DNA from: Actinomycetota bacterium
GTDB taxonomy: Bacteria > Actinomycetota > Geothermincolia > Geothermincolales > RBG-13-55-18
Direction of reading: 5' to 3'
Assembly: GCA_028697145.1 (NCBI GenBank)
Contig: JAQVFR010000009.1
Coordinates: 36,489 to 100,488, forward strand
Length of the DNA stretch: 64,000 nt
The position numbers and the translations under genes were made by a program. Under the pieces are notes generated by a model. The model saw only the letters and a list, made by a program, of their open reading frames with translations, did no database searches and was not told the DNA's origin. Positions 52,070-60,900 of the stretch are shown in pieces. Every line of letters starts with the position of its first letter. Positions within the stretch are counted from its first letter, which is position 1.

Positions 52070-53518
52070 ATGAAAGCGTCGCGTTCGATCTGCCTGATCG
52101 TCACCCTGCTGCTCGTCGCAGGCGGCCTGTCCCTGTCCTCCTGCGGAGGCGAGACGCAGGAGGGCGGAACCTCCATAGGAGATGTCGATACCTTCCGCGA
52201 GGCCCTCGAAGCGGACGGCTTCACGGTGCAGGAGGGAAAGCTGGAGACGTTCGATGTCATCGCCATGTATGGTGCAGGCCTCGTCCCCAGCTGTTACGGC
52301 AACAATGCCCAGGCTCCCTACATGTGTTACAAACTTCCCAAGGCTCCCGGCCAGACTACGAACAATACCATCTCGGATTCACCCATCAAGCCCGAGAACG
52401 CCGGCTTATGGGCGGACTCTCGCCTGCGCCCCGACGAAGCCATCGTCTTCATCGGCAAGACACCGCCAGAGTGCAGCTACTTCAGTTATTGCAGTTACAT
52501 AGCGGTGAGGTACTTCCCGGAGGAAGGCCAATCCAGGCGGGTGTTCGGCAGCCTGGGCGACTCTCTGAATAATATGACCATCAGCACCGAGGGGACTCCC
52601 GGCGGGGAGGACGGTGATGTCTTCGAGAAATACACCGTGATCATCTGTACCGCGGACAGGGGGATTGACCAGAGGGTGCGTGACTCCCTCGCGTCGGCGG
52701 GATATTCCGAGGACATCGTTAATACCGACGTTATCCCCTCCGGCATGGTTAAGATGGGTCTTGACGCTGAGGACGACACCTTCACCTTACTGCACCGCCT
52801 GGCTTTTTTCGCGGATGAGCAAGCGGGCGAAGACTACATGAACAGCTCGCAGGGTACCGTGCTCCGCCTCACGCCGAATGACGATACACAGCTTGACCCG
52901 TTCGGGGTGCCGGAGACGCGGGTGCGGGGTACCGGAGATACATCCGAGTTGGACCTCATGGGGGCGTTGGAGGAACTTCGCCAGGCTATACTTGCTGAAT
53001 ATAGCGATCTGCAGGCGACCGAGCTCGAGACGAATGTGTGGCTGCTGCAGGGCTATAACGCTATCCAGACGGGGACCGACGCGCTTGGCGACAACAACGA
53101 CACCGTCTATCTGCGCACCGACCAGTTCACCCTGGGGGACAACCCTCAGGAATTCCTCATCGTTTACGGCGTGAACCACACAGAGTCAGGAAGGTACTCC
53201 TATAATAACTTCAGCATATATGGCGCCGACATCATGAACGGGATAGCAGGCAGGGAGAACGCCACACTCGCGGGTTCCGCCGTGGAATACCTGCCGGATA
53301 ACCCTGCAGCGGAGTTTCTATATGTATGCAAGGTGGCGCGCGATGCCGGTGGAGACCCCGCCGTCGTGGAGGTGCCCACGGGGCCCGTTGCTTACGGCAT
53401 TCCCCTGGACAAGCAGATCTTTCTTGGTTACCGCATCTATCTGGAGAAGGAGACGAAGACAGGGCCGTTCTGGTTCGAGCTGCTCTACGACCGCGCCATC
53501 AAGTTCGACCCGCGCTGA
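52070..53518 (+). CDS. Lipoprotein of unknown family, tandem copy A
   Basis: A 482-residue lipoprotein (signal 1-21, lipobox L-S-S-C) with mature residues of mixed alpha/beta character. I recognise no family. Landmarks shared with copy B are TVQEGKLE, ECSYFSYCSY, ADEQAGEDYM, GTVLRLTP, VRGTGD, FTLGDNPQEFLIVYGVNHT (core), and a C-terminal WFELLYDRAIKFDPR. Length equals copy B exactly. ATG 52070 with GAGGGGG ahead. The gene, its 60-base leader and an upstream 31-bp repeat form a unit repeated next door. Probably a surface or periplasm-facing sensor or binding protein; this is inference. Confidence 0.85.
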   Translation: MKASRSICLIVTLLLVAGGLSLSSCGGETQEGGTSIGDVDTFREALEADGFTVQEGKLETFDVIAMYGAGLVPSCYGNNAQAPYMCYKLPKAPGQTTNNTISDSPIKPENAGLWADSRLRPDEAIVFIGKTPPECSYFSYCSYIAVRYFPEEGQSRRVFGSLGDSLNNMTISTEGTPGGEDGDVFEKYTVIICTADRGIDQRVRDSLASAGYSEDIVNTDVIPSGMVKMGLDAEDDTFTLLHRLAFFADEQAGEDYMNSSQGTVLRLTPNDDTQLDPFGVPETRVRGTGDTSELDLMGALEELRQAILAEYSDLQATELETNVWLLQGYNAIQTGTDALGDNNDTVYLRTDQFTLGDNPQEFLIVYGVNHTESGRYSYNNFSIYGADIMNGIAGRENATLAGSAVEYLPDNPAAEFLYVCKVARDAGGDPAVVEVPTGPVAYGIPLDKQIFLGYRIYLEKETKTGPFWFELLYDRAIKFDPR

Positions 53519-53529
53519 TGCGGGGGGTC

Positions 53530-53560
53530 AGGCATTGGGGTCAAGCCTCGCCTCGTGCCT
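53530..53560 (+). repeat. 31-bp dispersed repeat, copy 4
   Basis: Same 31-bp core as copies 1 and 2. It stands between the two duplicated lipoprotein genes. Confidence 0.93.
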
Positions 53561-53620
53561 GAGGGATTTCAGACCTGAAGATGTTGGTGGAGGAAGATCT
53601 ATCTGGTGAGGGGTTTTTTC

Positions 53621-55069
53621 ATGAAAGCATCGCGTTTCATTTGCCTGGCCGTCATCCTTCTGCTCGTCGCAGGCGGCCTGTCATTGTCTTCCTGCGGGGG
53701 TGAGGCGCAGGGCGGCAACACTTCGGTAGGAGATATAGACGCCTTCCGGGAAGCCCTGGCATCGGATGAGTTCACGGTGCAGGAGGGCAAGCTCGAGGTG
53801 TTCAACATCCTCGACATGTACAACGCCGGGCTCATCCCCAGTTGCTGGGGGAACAACGCCCAGGCCCCGTACATGGTTTACAAGCTCCCGGAATCCCCCG
53901 GACAGACGGCCCCCAACACCATAACCGACGCGCCCCTCAGGCCGGAGAACGAGGGGCTGTGGGGGGACTACAGACTGCGGCGGGACGAGGCCATCGTCTA
54001 TATCGGGCCCACGCCGCCCGAATGCAGCTACTTCAGCTACCGCAGCTACCTGGCTGGGAGGTATTTCCCCGCCGTGGGAAGGTCGCAAAGGGTCTTCGCG
54101 AGCCTGGGAGACACCATCAACAACATGACCATCAACTCGACGGGCACTCCCGGCGGCAAGGCCGGCGACGCCTTCGAGGGCACCACGGTGATCATCACCG
54201 CCGCCGACAGTAGCATAGAGCAGCGGGTGCGCGCTGCGCTGCAAGAGGCGGGCTATTCCATGGACGTCGTGAACACCGACATCATCCCGCAGTCGCTGGT
54301 GAGGATGGGGTTGGAGGCCGAGGCGGACAGCTTCGTCTTCATCCACCGCGTCGCTTTCTTCGAGGACGAGCAGGCGGGAGAGGACTATATGGCGAGCGCG
54401 CAGGGAACGGTGCTGCGCCTCACGCCTCAGACGGTCGACGATCCCGATCCTTTCGCCGTGCCCGAGCTGCGTGTACGCGGCACCGGGGACGCCTCCGAGC
54501 TTGACCTCACGGCGGACGTGGAGATGTTGCGCCAGGCCATCCTGGAGAAGCACGCGGGACTGCTGGCGACGGAGCTGAAGACCAGCATCTGGCTGCTGGA
54601 GGGGTACGACGCCATCCAGAGGGGCATCGACGTCCTGGGGGAGAACCGCGACACCGGCTACCTGTGGACGGATCAGTTCACCCTCGGCGACGACCCCGAA
54701 GAGTTCGTCATCGTTTACGGCGTGAACCACGCCGCCTTCGGGAAGGCCACCTACAGCAACGTCAGCATATACGGCTTTGACATCAAGAACGGCGTGGCCG
54801 GGGTGGAGAACACCTCGCTTGCAGGCACGGCTGATGAGTACCTGCCGGGCAACCCCAACGCCAAGTACCTCTACGTGTGGAAGATAGCCCGCGACGCCGG
54901 CGGCGACCCCGACTGCCTTGCGGTGCCCACCTGGCCCGGGGCCTACGGCATACCCCTGGACGCCAATTGCTACATCGCCTTCCGCGCCTATCTCGAGCAG
55001 GAGACGCGGGTGGGGCCTTACTGGTTCGAACTTTTCTACGACCGCGCCATCAAGTTCGACCCGCGCTGA
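53621..55069 (+). CDS. Lipoprotein of unknown family, tandem copy B
   Basis: A 482-residue lipoprotein, a tandem duplicate of 52070-53518; about two thirds of residues are identical by eye. The leader before the gene is nearly identical to that of copy A (GGATTTCAGACCTGAAGAT, then GGTGGAGGA and TCTATCTG), more so than the coding region. Lipobox L-S-S-C. Copy-specific features include WGDYRLRRDEAIVYIGPTPP. ATG 53621; a GTG at 53606 is also in frame. No function is assignable. Confidence 0.85.
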   Translation: MKASRFICLAVILLLVAGGLSLSSCGGEAQGGNTSVGDIDAFREALASDEFTVQEGKLEVFNILDMYNAGLIPSCWGNNAQAPYMVYKLPESPGQTAPNTITDAPLRPENEGLWGDYRLRRDEAIVYIGPTPPECSYFSYRSYLAGRYFPAVGRSQRVFASLGDTINNMTINSTGTPGGKAGDAFEGTTVIITAADSSIEQRVRAALQEAGYSMDVVNTDIIPQSLVRMGLEAEADSFVFIHRVAFFEDEQAGEDYMASAQGTVLRLTPQTVDDPDPFAVPELRVRGTGDASELDLTADVEMLRQAILEKHAGLLATELKTSIWLLEGYDAIQRGIDVLGENRDTGYLWTDQFTLGDDPEEFVIVYGVNHAAFGKATYSNVSIYGFDIKNGVAGVENTSLAGTADEYLPGNPNAKYLYVWKIARDAGGDPDCLAVPTWPGAYGIPLDANCYIAFRAYLEQETRVGPYWFELFYDRAIKFDPR

Positions 55070-55080
55070 CCCGGTGGGTC

Positions 55081-55111
55081 GGGCATTGGGGCCAAGCCTC
55101 GCCCCGTGCCT
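55081..55111 (+). repeat. 31-bp dispersed repeat, copy 5
   Basis: GGGCATTGGGGCCAAGCCTC start with two changes from consensus, ends TGCCT. It lies 12 bases after the stop of copy B. Confidence 0.92.
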
Positions 55112-55200
55112 GAGAGCGTCGGGCCTCAGCGCGACCTCCTTGCTGCGCGCAACCCGTGATAGAATCTTTACGCAAGGCCATTTGGCAAGGAGGTGCGCGC

Positions 55201-55695
55201 GTGAAGACCCTGGTAGCCTATTTTAGCCAGACCGGAAAGACCAAGATGGTCGCGGAAGCGATCTACGAGAGTATCGAGGGCGAAAAAGAGCTGAAGGAAT
55301 TGAGCGAGGTGGACAGCCTGGATGGTTACGACCTCTCCTTCATCGGCTTCCCCATCATCGCCTTCGGCCCCTCCAAGGAGGGCAAGGAATTCCTCGAGCA
55401 GAAGGCCGCCGGGAAGAAGGTGGCTCTCTTCATAACCCACGCCGCGCCCGAGGACCAGGAGGGCATCGGCGCATGGCTGGACAAATGTAAAGCGGCAGCC
55501 GCTGACGCCGAGCTGGTGGGCTTCTTCGACTGCATGGGGGAACTCTCGCAGCAGATCGCGGACTTCCTCATGAAAAACGATGACCCCACCATGAGGTCCT
55601 TCGGTGAGCGCCGCCCCGAGACCATCGGCCAGCCCGACGAGACGCGCCTGCAGCGCGCCCGGGACTTCGCGAAAGAGGTCGTGGGCAAGCTCTGA
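55201..55695 (+). CDS. Flavodoxin-family protein
   Basis: A 164-residue flavodoxin-like protein, a cytosolic FMN electron carrier. The phosphate loop is YFSQTGKTKM near residue 8 and a second loop is FPIIAFGPSKEG near 49. GTG 55201 has AAGGAGGTG ahead; the frame extends upstream without a site. It lacks the long C-terminal part of classical flavodoxins but has the FldA-like order, so its partner is unknown. It sits inside a repeat-bounded segment with a truncated gene. Confidence 0.87.
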   Translation: MKTLVAYFSQTGKTKMVAEAIYESIEGEKELKELSEVDSLDGYDLSFIGFPIIAFGPSKEGKEFLEQKAAGKKVALFITHAAPEDQEGIGAWLDKCKAAAADAELVGFFDCMGELSQQIADFLMKNDDPTMRSFGERRPETIGQPDETRLQRARDFAKEVVGKL

Positions 55696-55749
55696 AGAAC
55701 CCGCAGAATAACGGGGAGCCAGGTCAGGACCTGACGCCATCGACATAGA

Positions 55750-56551
55750 TCAGCGAGCGTACCCGGTGGAGCAGGTGCCGCCGGAGCGGGCTGACCAGTA
55801 GGTGGCGCGCTCGCAGCAAAGGGGTTCAGCCGCGGCCACGCGCAGCGACAGCGACCCGTCGTAATAGTCGTCCACCTTCACCGTGACCCTCCTGCGTGCC
55901 GCCACCCGGACCTCGTCTATCTCCTGCTCGCCCCCGGAGGTCATGGCGCAAACCGTCGCCGTGGTGTCCACGTCGCCGGGGTTGTAAAGCAGCAACCAGG
56001 TGTCGAAGCCGGAGTGGGTAGCCCCCTCCGCCAGGTACCATTTATTGGCATGCGCTGCGGCCCCCATGGAGCAAGTGCCGGAGCGGCGCCCCGGCCCGTA
56101 CAGAGACACCTCGGGCACCACCACCGTTCCCGCCTGCCCGGCGCCGTCTTCGCACAGGAAACGCATGTCCACCGCGCTTGCCGCGTTGCCGGGGTTGAGG
56201 ATGGTTATCCAGGTCTCGAAGCCGTAGTCCGTGCACCCCTCGGCGAGATACCACTGCCGTGAAGGCGCACTGGTCAGGGTGGCCGTGTGCCCCTCGGAGC
56301 GGTCTGCCCAGTACATGGCGCGCTCCGCGTAAACCGGCTGGTCCGATCCCACGCTGATGCCCGCGCTCCTGGCCCAGATGGTGTCGCTGGCGCTCATGGT
56401 CAGGCGCGATCGCGCGGGGACGGTAACGGGATCGGCGTTGCGCGGCCCCTGTTCGGTATAGAAGGATATGCTCACCTCCGCGGCGGTGTCGTTGGGGTTG
56501 GCTACCAGCACCCAGGTCTCGAAACCGTAGTCCGTGCAGCCCTCGGCGAGC
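55750..56551 (-). pseudogene. 5'-truncated DUF5719-type repeat protein gene
   Basis: About 267 codons of two and a half DUF5719 modules on the minus strand: LAEGCTDYGFETWVLVANPN, RQWYLAEGCTDYGFETWITI, then KWYLAEGATHSGFDTWLLL. The first module begins in mid-strand: where W-Y-L is expected, the sequence is TGC CTG CTC, the TGCCT end of a 31-bp repeat. No signal peptide or start remains. This looks like loss of the 5' part by recombination at the repeat. An ATG (56511) might still give a fragment, but it would not be exported. Confidence 0.85.
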
Positions 56552-56582
56552 AGGCATTGGGGTCAAGCCTCGCCCCGTGCCT
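56552..56582 (+). repeat. 31-bp dispersed repeat, copy 6
   Basis: AGGCATTGGGGTCAAGCCTC... through TGCCT. It cuts the DUF5719-type gene exactly at its edge. Confidence 0.93.
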
Positions 56583-56610
56583 GAGACTGTTATCGCGGGT
56601 GCGTTTCAAT

Positions 56611-56705
56611 GTCATTGCGAGCGGAACGAGGCAATCCCTTTTTAACCACACCGCGTCTCTCCCTGGGGGATCGACACGCCGCCCGTGACTCCTCGCCGCA
56701 ATGAC
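56611..56705. mobile_element. REP/MITE-like element
   Basis: A 95-bp segment bounded by inverted GTCATTGCG...CGCAATGAC ends (left with GAGCGGAACGAGG, right with CTCCTCGC). It has no coding capacity. GTCATTGCGAGC-type ends are known from miniature elements in many bacteria. Confidence 0.65.
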
Positions 56706-56856
56706 GGGGTGATCGAATTTTACTTACCGACGGTTTTTTCGCCTTTTCCCCCGCCCGGATGATAAGCTTTTCGAAGCGGACGATCGGCACTGTGGATCTA
56801 CGCGCCCCCTCCCGCCGGATGGGGGGCGCTGCGGCCGTGATAGGAGGGAGGAACAG

Positions 56857-57672
56857 ATGGAGAACAAGGACATACTCGTCGAGAAGGACGGCTACGTGAC
56901 TATCATCACCTTGAACCGTCCCGATCATCTCAACGCCCTTACCTTGGGAATGCAGGACGAGTTGCTCGCCGCCCTGCAGGAGGTGGACGGCGACCCGGAG
57001 GTGCGGGCTATCGTACTCACCGGAGCAGGGCGGGCTTTCTGCGCCGGTATCGATATGTCCAGCGGCGCCACCGCCGCCGAGGACACCGTCCCCCAAGACC
57101 TGCTGGAAGAAAAGACCAGCACGGTGAAGCTCCTCTTCTCGCTGAAGAAGCCGGTAATCGTGGCCTACAACGGCCCGGCGGTGGGAGTGGGGGTCACCAT
57201 GACCCTGCCTTTCGATATACGCATCGCGGCGGAGAGCGCCAAAATGAACCTGGCCTTCGTGCGCCGCGGGCTCCTGCCGGAGCTGGCCTGCCCCTGGCTC
57301 CTCCCCAGGATAATCGGCATCAGCCGCGCGGCCGAGTTCATGTACACCGGGCGCGCCCTCACAGCCAGGGAGGCCCTGGAGTTCGGCCTGGTGAGCCGCG
57401 TGGTCCCGGACGAAGAATTGATGCCGACGGCCCTGGAGCTGGCGCGGGAGATCGCCGAGAACTGCTCACCGGTGAGCGTCTCGCTGACCAAGAAGATGCT
57501 CTATGACTTCCTCGCCGAGACCGACGTCGAGAGGGCCGAGAAGACCAATCACCGCTACCTGGACTGGGTCATGACCCAGCCGGATGTGGTCGAGGGGATC
57601 ATGTCCTTCATGCAGAAGCGCAAGCCGGAGTGGGCGGGCAAGGTTCCGGGCGACATACCCGACTTCGATTGA
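56857..57672 (+). CDS. Enoyl-CoA hydratase/isomerase family protein
   Basis: A 271-residue crotonase-fold enzyme. The CoA oxyanion holes are in GAGRAFCAGIDMSSG near residue 60 and GPAVGVGVTM near 110; LAFVRRGLLPELA near 130 carries the Glu equivalent position of hydratases. It probably hydrates or isomerises an enoyl-CoA in fatty-acid breakdown. ATG 56857 with GATAGGAGGGAGG ahead. It stands between the MITE-like element and the inverted repeat triplet, so it too is bounded by repeats. Confidence 0.9.
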   Translation: MENKDILVEKDGYVTIITLNRPDHLNALTLGMQDELLAALQEVDGDPEVRAIVLTGAGRAFCAGIDMSSGATAAEDTVPQDLLEEKTSTVKLLFSLKKPVIVAYNGPAVGVGVTMTLPFDIRIAAESAKMNLAFVRRGLLPELACPWLLPRIIGISRAAEFMYTGRALTAREALEFGLVSRVVPDEELMPTALELAREIAENCSPVSVSLTKKMLYDFLAETDVERAEKTNHRYLDWVMTQPDVVEGIMSFMQKRKPEWAGKVPGDIPDFD

Positions 57673-57731
57673 GGAACGGCCGCGGCCTGTGTGTTCCCAG
57701 AGGGGATCGCTTCGCCTACGCTCGAGACCCG

Positions 57732-57826
57732 AGGCACGAGGCGAGGCTTGACCCCCATGCCCGAGGCACGAGGCGAGGCTTGACCCCCATGCCTGAGGCA
57801 CGAGGCGAGGCTTGACCCCGATGCCT
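57732..57826 (-). repeat. Three tandem 31-bp repeats in inverted orientation
   Basis: Cores at 57732-57762, 57764-57794 and 57796-57826 with a 32-base period. They are reverse-complement to copies 1-6, and each starts AGGCACGAGGCGAGGCTTGA. The array separates the convergent enoyl-CoA hydratase and metallophosphoesterase genes. Confidence 0.93.
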
Positions 57827-57851
57827 GGGATTTGACCGCCTTCAGGGGCTT

Positions 57852-60599
57852 TCAGGGGCGGTAGCGGATGGTGAGCTTCCTGGTCGCGACGTTGGAGGGC
57901 ATGGCGGCGTCGCGGACCTGCACGAAGACCTGGCGCGGGCCGGCGGGACCGGCCGCGAGTGTCCAGGGCGTGGTGATCGCCTCTCCGTCCCCACCGTCCC
58001 CGCACGGCAGCCACACCACGCCGGTGAAATCCTTGCTGCCGGAGACCCGGAAGGACATGAGGCCGGCGCCGTCGTCGTGGGCGCGCAGGGACAGCGTCAC
58101 CTCCAGGCTGGATGTCGTCTTCGCGCCGCCGTTTATCTTCGCCTCGTCGATGACCGGTTTCACCGCGTCCATCCCGGCCGCATAGATCCTTACCGGCAGG
58201 ACGGCCCCACCTGGTACGTCCGCCAGGATCACGACCATGCGCTCGCCCGAGTCCGCGTCATACTGCTCGAGCACGGCGCCGTTCTGCACCGCGTAATAAC
58301 CGCCGCCCGTCAGCCTGATCATGGGGAACTCGATACGGCAGCCGTCCAGGTCGAGGACGGCGCCCGGCTGGCTCAGGGTGTTCTTCACCTTGCAGGTGAC
58401 ATCGGTGTAGGGTCCGGTCTCGTTCAGAGGCAAAGCCCGGCTGAAAGCGCCCTCCCCGTCCGCTATGGGCGGGCGCGGGTAGGCGGTGCCGGCCGAGGCG
58501 TCCTGCTCCATCCACTGGATGACCGGGCGGTTCGCGCGGTACTTCGCGTAATCGTTCACCCCGCCCCCGCCAACCACCAGGCCGGCCCATCCCGGGATGG
58601 ACCACTTGCTGTCGGGATCTCCCGTCGCGCCGGGAAAACCCCAGCCCGCCAGCTTACCACCCCGCGTGGTGATGAGACGGTAGCCGCCGTAGCCCTCGGA
58701 GGTCCTGTCCATGAGAAGGGACCTGCCGTCCACGGGAGGCTCGGCACCGCAGGTGTTGATGGACACTACCTGGCCATGTGAACCGCCGTATGGGGCCCAG
58801 TCGATCCTGTTGATGTCGTCTTCGTGGGTATGGCCGGAGGCCACGAAATCCACCTCGTGCTTGCGCAGCAGGTACATAAGGGCCTGGGAGCCTTCCCCCT
58901 CCCCCGCCGGCATGGGCAGCAGCCCGAATTGCTCGGCGTTGGCGAAGCTCTCGGGAGGTGAGCCCGCGGGGCGCAGGGGGTCGTGGTGGATGAAAGCCCC
59001 CTTCAAGGCCTTGCCCTCGGACTGCGCACGCTCGAGCTCCCCCTCGATCCAGGCCAGCTGGCCGCTGAAGCCGTCGCCGCCCGGGTCCGCCCCCCACAGC
59101 CACGGCTGCCATTCCCAGGTATCTCCGCCTCCCCTGACCTGGCCGTGCCACTTGTGGGGGAAGATCACCTTGAGCGGCAGGAATATCCTGGTAAGGTCCA
59201 CCAGGAAGCCGTTGCGGTCGTCGTAATCAAGGGCCATCTCCGGATAGAGGCTGGTGGCCAGGCACCACGCGATGGGATTGACCTCCCCGGGCGTGAAGGG
59301 CTCGGGCCCGTCAGCGTCCACCTTGCCCCAATCCATGCTGTTGATCGCGAGGAAGACAGCATCCCCGTAATCCCATGAATAATAGAGCGGGCCGAAGAGG
59401 TCCTGCCAAATCTCCTGGCCGTCGTCGTGTGCCAGGGCGTGCCCGTCCCAGCAGTAGCTGTCGTGGTTGCCGGGCACGCAGAACACGGGCACGTCGAGCG
59501 CCAGCAGCTCGTCGTACCACCATGTGTACTCGAAACGGTACTCGCTGCCCAGCTCGCCGTTGACGTCTCCCCACAGCCAGGTGTCCTTGGGGTAAGTGCT
59601 GAAGTTCTTCTGGGCAAAGACGCTGTCGCCAGTGAAGACCACGAAGTCGGGGTCGATGAGATTGATGGCCTGCAGCTCCTCTTGCAGGTAGATGGCGCCT
59701 TCGTTGGCCTTGCCATCCCCGTCCAGGTCCATGGGAAAACCTGGATACCCGACGAAGGAGAGGTCGATGCGGTCGGGTGTGCCGGGGCGGGGCTCCCGCA
59801 GTTCGAAGGAGTTATAGTCCAGGTTGAGGCCGCACCTGGTCTCGGGGCCGTAAACATGGGTATCGGTGATGTGGACGATCTTCAGGTCGCGGCCGAATTC
59901 CGAGACCACCCGCAGGGCGTGGGGTTGTGAATCCTCCACGCGGTACCCGGGAGCGGCCTCCGGGGAGACGCAGCGCACGTGCAGGTCGTAGAGGTCCAGG
60001 GGGATGTCGTCCGGTATCTCCACCGTGACGTGGTCCACCTCGAAACCAGGCTGGCCGAAGATCTCGGGCCAGCGCAGGCTGGGCCCGCGGGCGACCTCCT
60101 TCACCTCCAGCACGCGGGTGTTGACCACGCTGTGCACGGGGTGCGCGTAAGTCCCGTAGGAGGGGCCACCGTAGCGGTACCACGCAGCGGGCGGGTCCTC
60201 CGGGTTACCGGGGACGGAGCTGTCGTAGTTCTGCACGTTGGCCGCCACCGCGGTGGTGACCCACACCTCCCAGTCGGAGGTGCCGTCCACCTGCGCCAGT
60301 TCCGGTCGCGGCGCCCCCGGGACGCTCTTGCGCCAGTCCCACTCCAGGGTCATCTCGGAGCCCCGCACGTGGATGGAGGGGTATCCCAGGGTGGGATAGA
60401 TGAGCTGGTTGATCCTCTTGCCGACCTCCGGCAGCGAGCCGGCCGGGTCGAACCCCTGTGCCCTGGCCGCAGCGCCGGGCAGCACGCACAGCCCTCCCGA
60501 TAAGATGGCCATCGCGCAGGTAAGCGCGACAAGGGCCTTGGCAATGGAACCCAAAGACTTAGCGGCGGGCCTGGAACCCGCTCTCCCCCCAGAGCGCAT
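57852..60599 (-). CDS. Large secreted calcineurin-like metallophosphoesterase
   Basis: A 915-residue exported enzyme (Ala-rich signal helix about 20-47). An N-terminal beta-domain (50-230) precedes the metallophosphoesterase core, whose motifs are in order: HITDTHVY near 250, FTGDS near 332, PGNHDSY near 385, FIHHDP near 555, and SGHTHEDD near 615. The insert around 440-520 is longer than usual. A C-terminal beta-sandwich part (about 720-915) may be for surface binding, since it ends in an Ig-like VRDAAMPSNVATRK strand. Phosphate ester or nucleotide substrates are likely. ATG start, upstream of a divergent gene. Confidence 0.9.
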   Translation of the reverse strand: MRSGGRAGSRPAAKSLGSIAKALVALTCAMAILSGGLCVLPGAAARAQGFDPAGSLPEVGKRINQLIYPTLGYPSIHVRGSEMTLEWDWRKSVPGAPRPELAQVDGTSDWEVWVTTAVAANVQNYDSSVPGNPEDPPAAWYRYGGPSYGTYAHPVHSVVNTRVLEVKEVARGPSLRWPEIFGQPGFEVDHVTVEIPDDIPLDLYDLHVRCVSPEAAPGYRVEDSQPHALRVVSEFGRDLKIVHITDTHVYGPETRCGLNLDYNSFELREPRPGTPDRIDLSFVGYPGFPMDLDGDGKANEGAIYLQEELQAINLIDPDFVVFTGDSVFAQKNFSTYPKDTWLWGDVNGELGSEYRFEYTWWYDELLALDVPVFCVPGNHDSYCWDGHALAHDDGQEIWQDLFGPLYYSWDYGDAVFLAINSMDWGKVDADGPEPFTPGEVNPIAWCLATSLYPEMALDYDDRNGFLVDLTRIFLPLKVIFPHKWHGQVRGGGDTWEWQPWLWGADPGGDGFSGQLAWIEGELERAQSEGKALKGAFIHHDPLRPAGSPPESFANAEQFGLLPMPAGEGEGSQALMYLLRKHEVDFVASGHTHEDDINRIDWAPYGGSHGQVVSINTCGAEPPVDGRSLLMDRTSEGYGGYRLITTRGGKLAGWGFPGATGDPDSKWSIPGWAGLVVGGGGVNDYAKYRANRPVIQWMEQDASAGTAYPRPPIADGEGAFSRALPLNETGPYTDVTCKVKNTLSQPGAVLDLDGCRIEFPMIRLTGGGYYAVQNGAVLEQYDADSGERMVVILADVPGGAVLPVRIYAAGMDAVKPVIDEAKINGGAKTTSSLEVTLSLRAHDDGAGLMSFRVSGSKDFTGVVWLPCGDGGDGEAITTPWTLAAGPAGPRQVFVQVRDAAMPSNVATRKLTIRYRP

Positions 60600-60714
60600 C
60601 CCCCATCACTCCCTCGTTTTGTCTGCAAATCCCTCAACCGTAGCCTAATTATATACGAAAGGCTTGCGCGGCCGAAAAGGGCGTGGATTCAAGCTGAGAC
60701 AGATTTGACATGTT

Positions 60715-60774
60715 AGAGATCACTCCTTTCTCCTGTTTGCTTAGCTTCCACTCAGGAATAATTGAGTGGTCTCT
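60715..60774 (+). promoter_or_regulatory. Terminator-like hairpin in a divergent gap
   Basis: An 11-bp stem AGAGATCACTC/GAGTGGTCTCT (one G-U pair), with nested ACTCA/TGAGT, followed by CCTCTTTTTCC. A TTGACA (60705-60710) lies just before it. It sits 127 bases upstream of the transglutaminase lipoprotein gene and may act as an attenuator in its leader. The rest of the 60600-60900 gap shows nothing else. Confidence 0.5.
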
Positions 60775-60900
60775 CCTCTTTTTCCTTCTAAGACCTGCCT
60801 ACGAAAGACTTACAGCAACGGATTCAAGTGACTCTCGTCCCAGACCGATTCATTACCTATGTTGTTCTCACCGTCTCACCGTAACAATGGAGGCAGTCGC

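Noticed and set aside
52070-55069. Twin 482-residue genes as an assembly duplication
   Set aside because: The copies differ at about a third of residues, so they are real diverged paralogues.
51978-57826. Classical integron attC array
   Set aside because: The 31-bp repeat has AGGCA/TGCCT ends and lacks RYYYAAC/GTTRRRY core sites, and no integrase gene is present; only a cassette-like layout is claimed.
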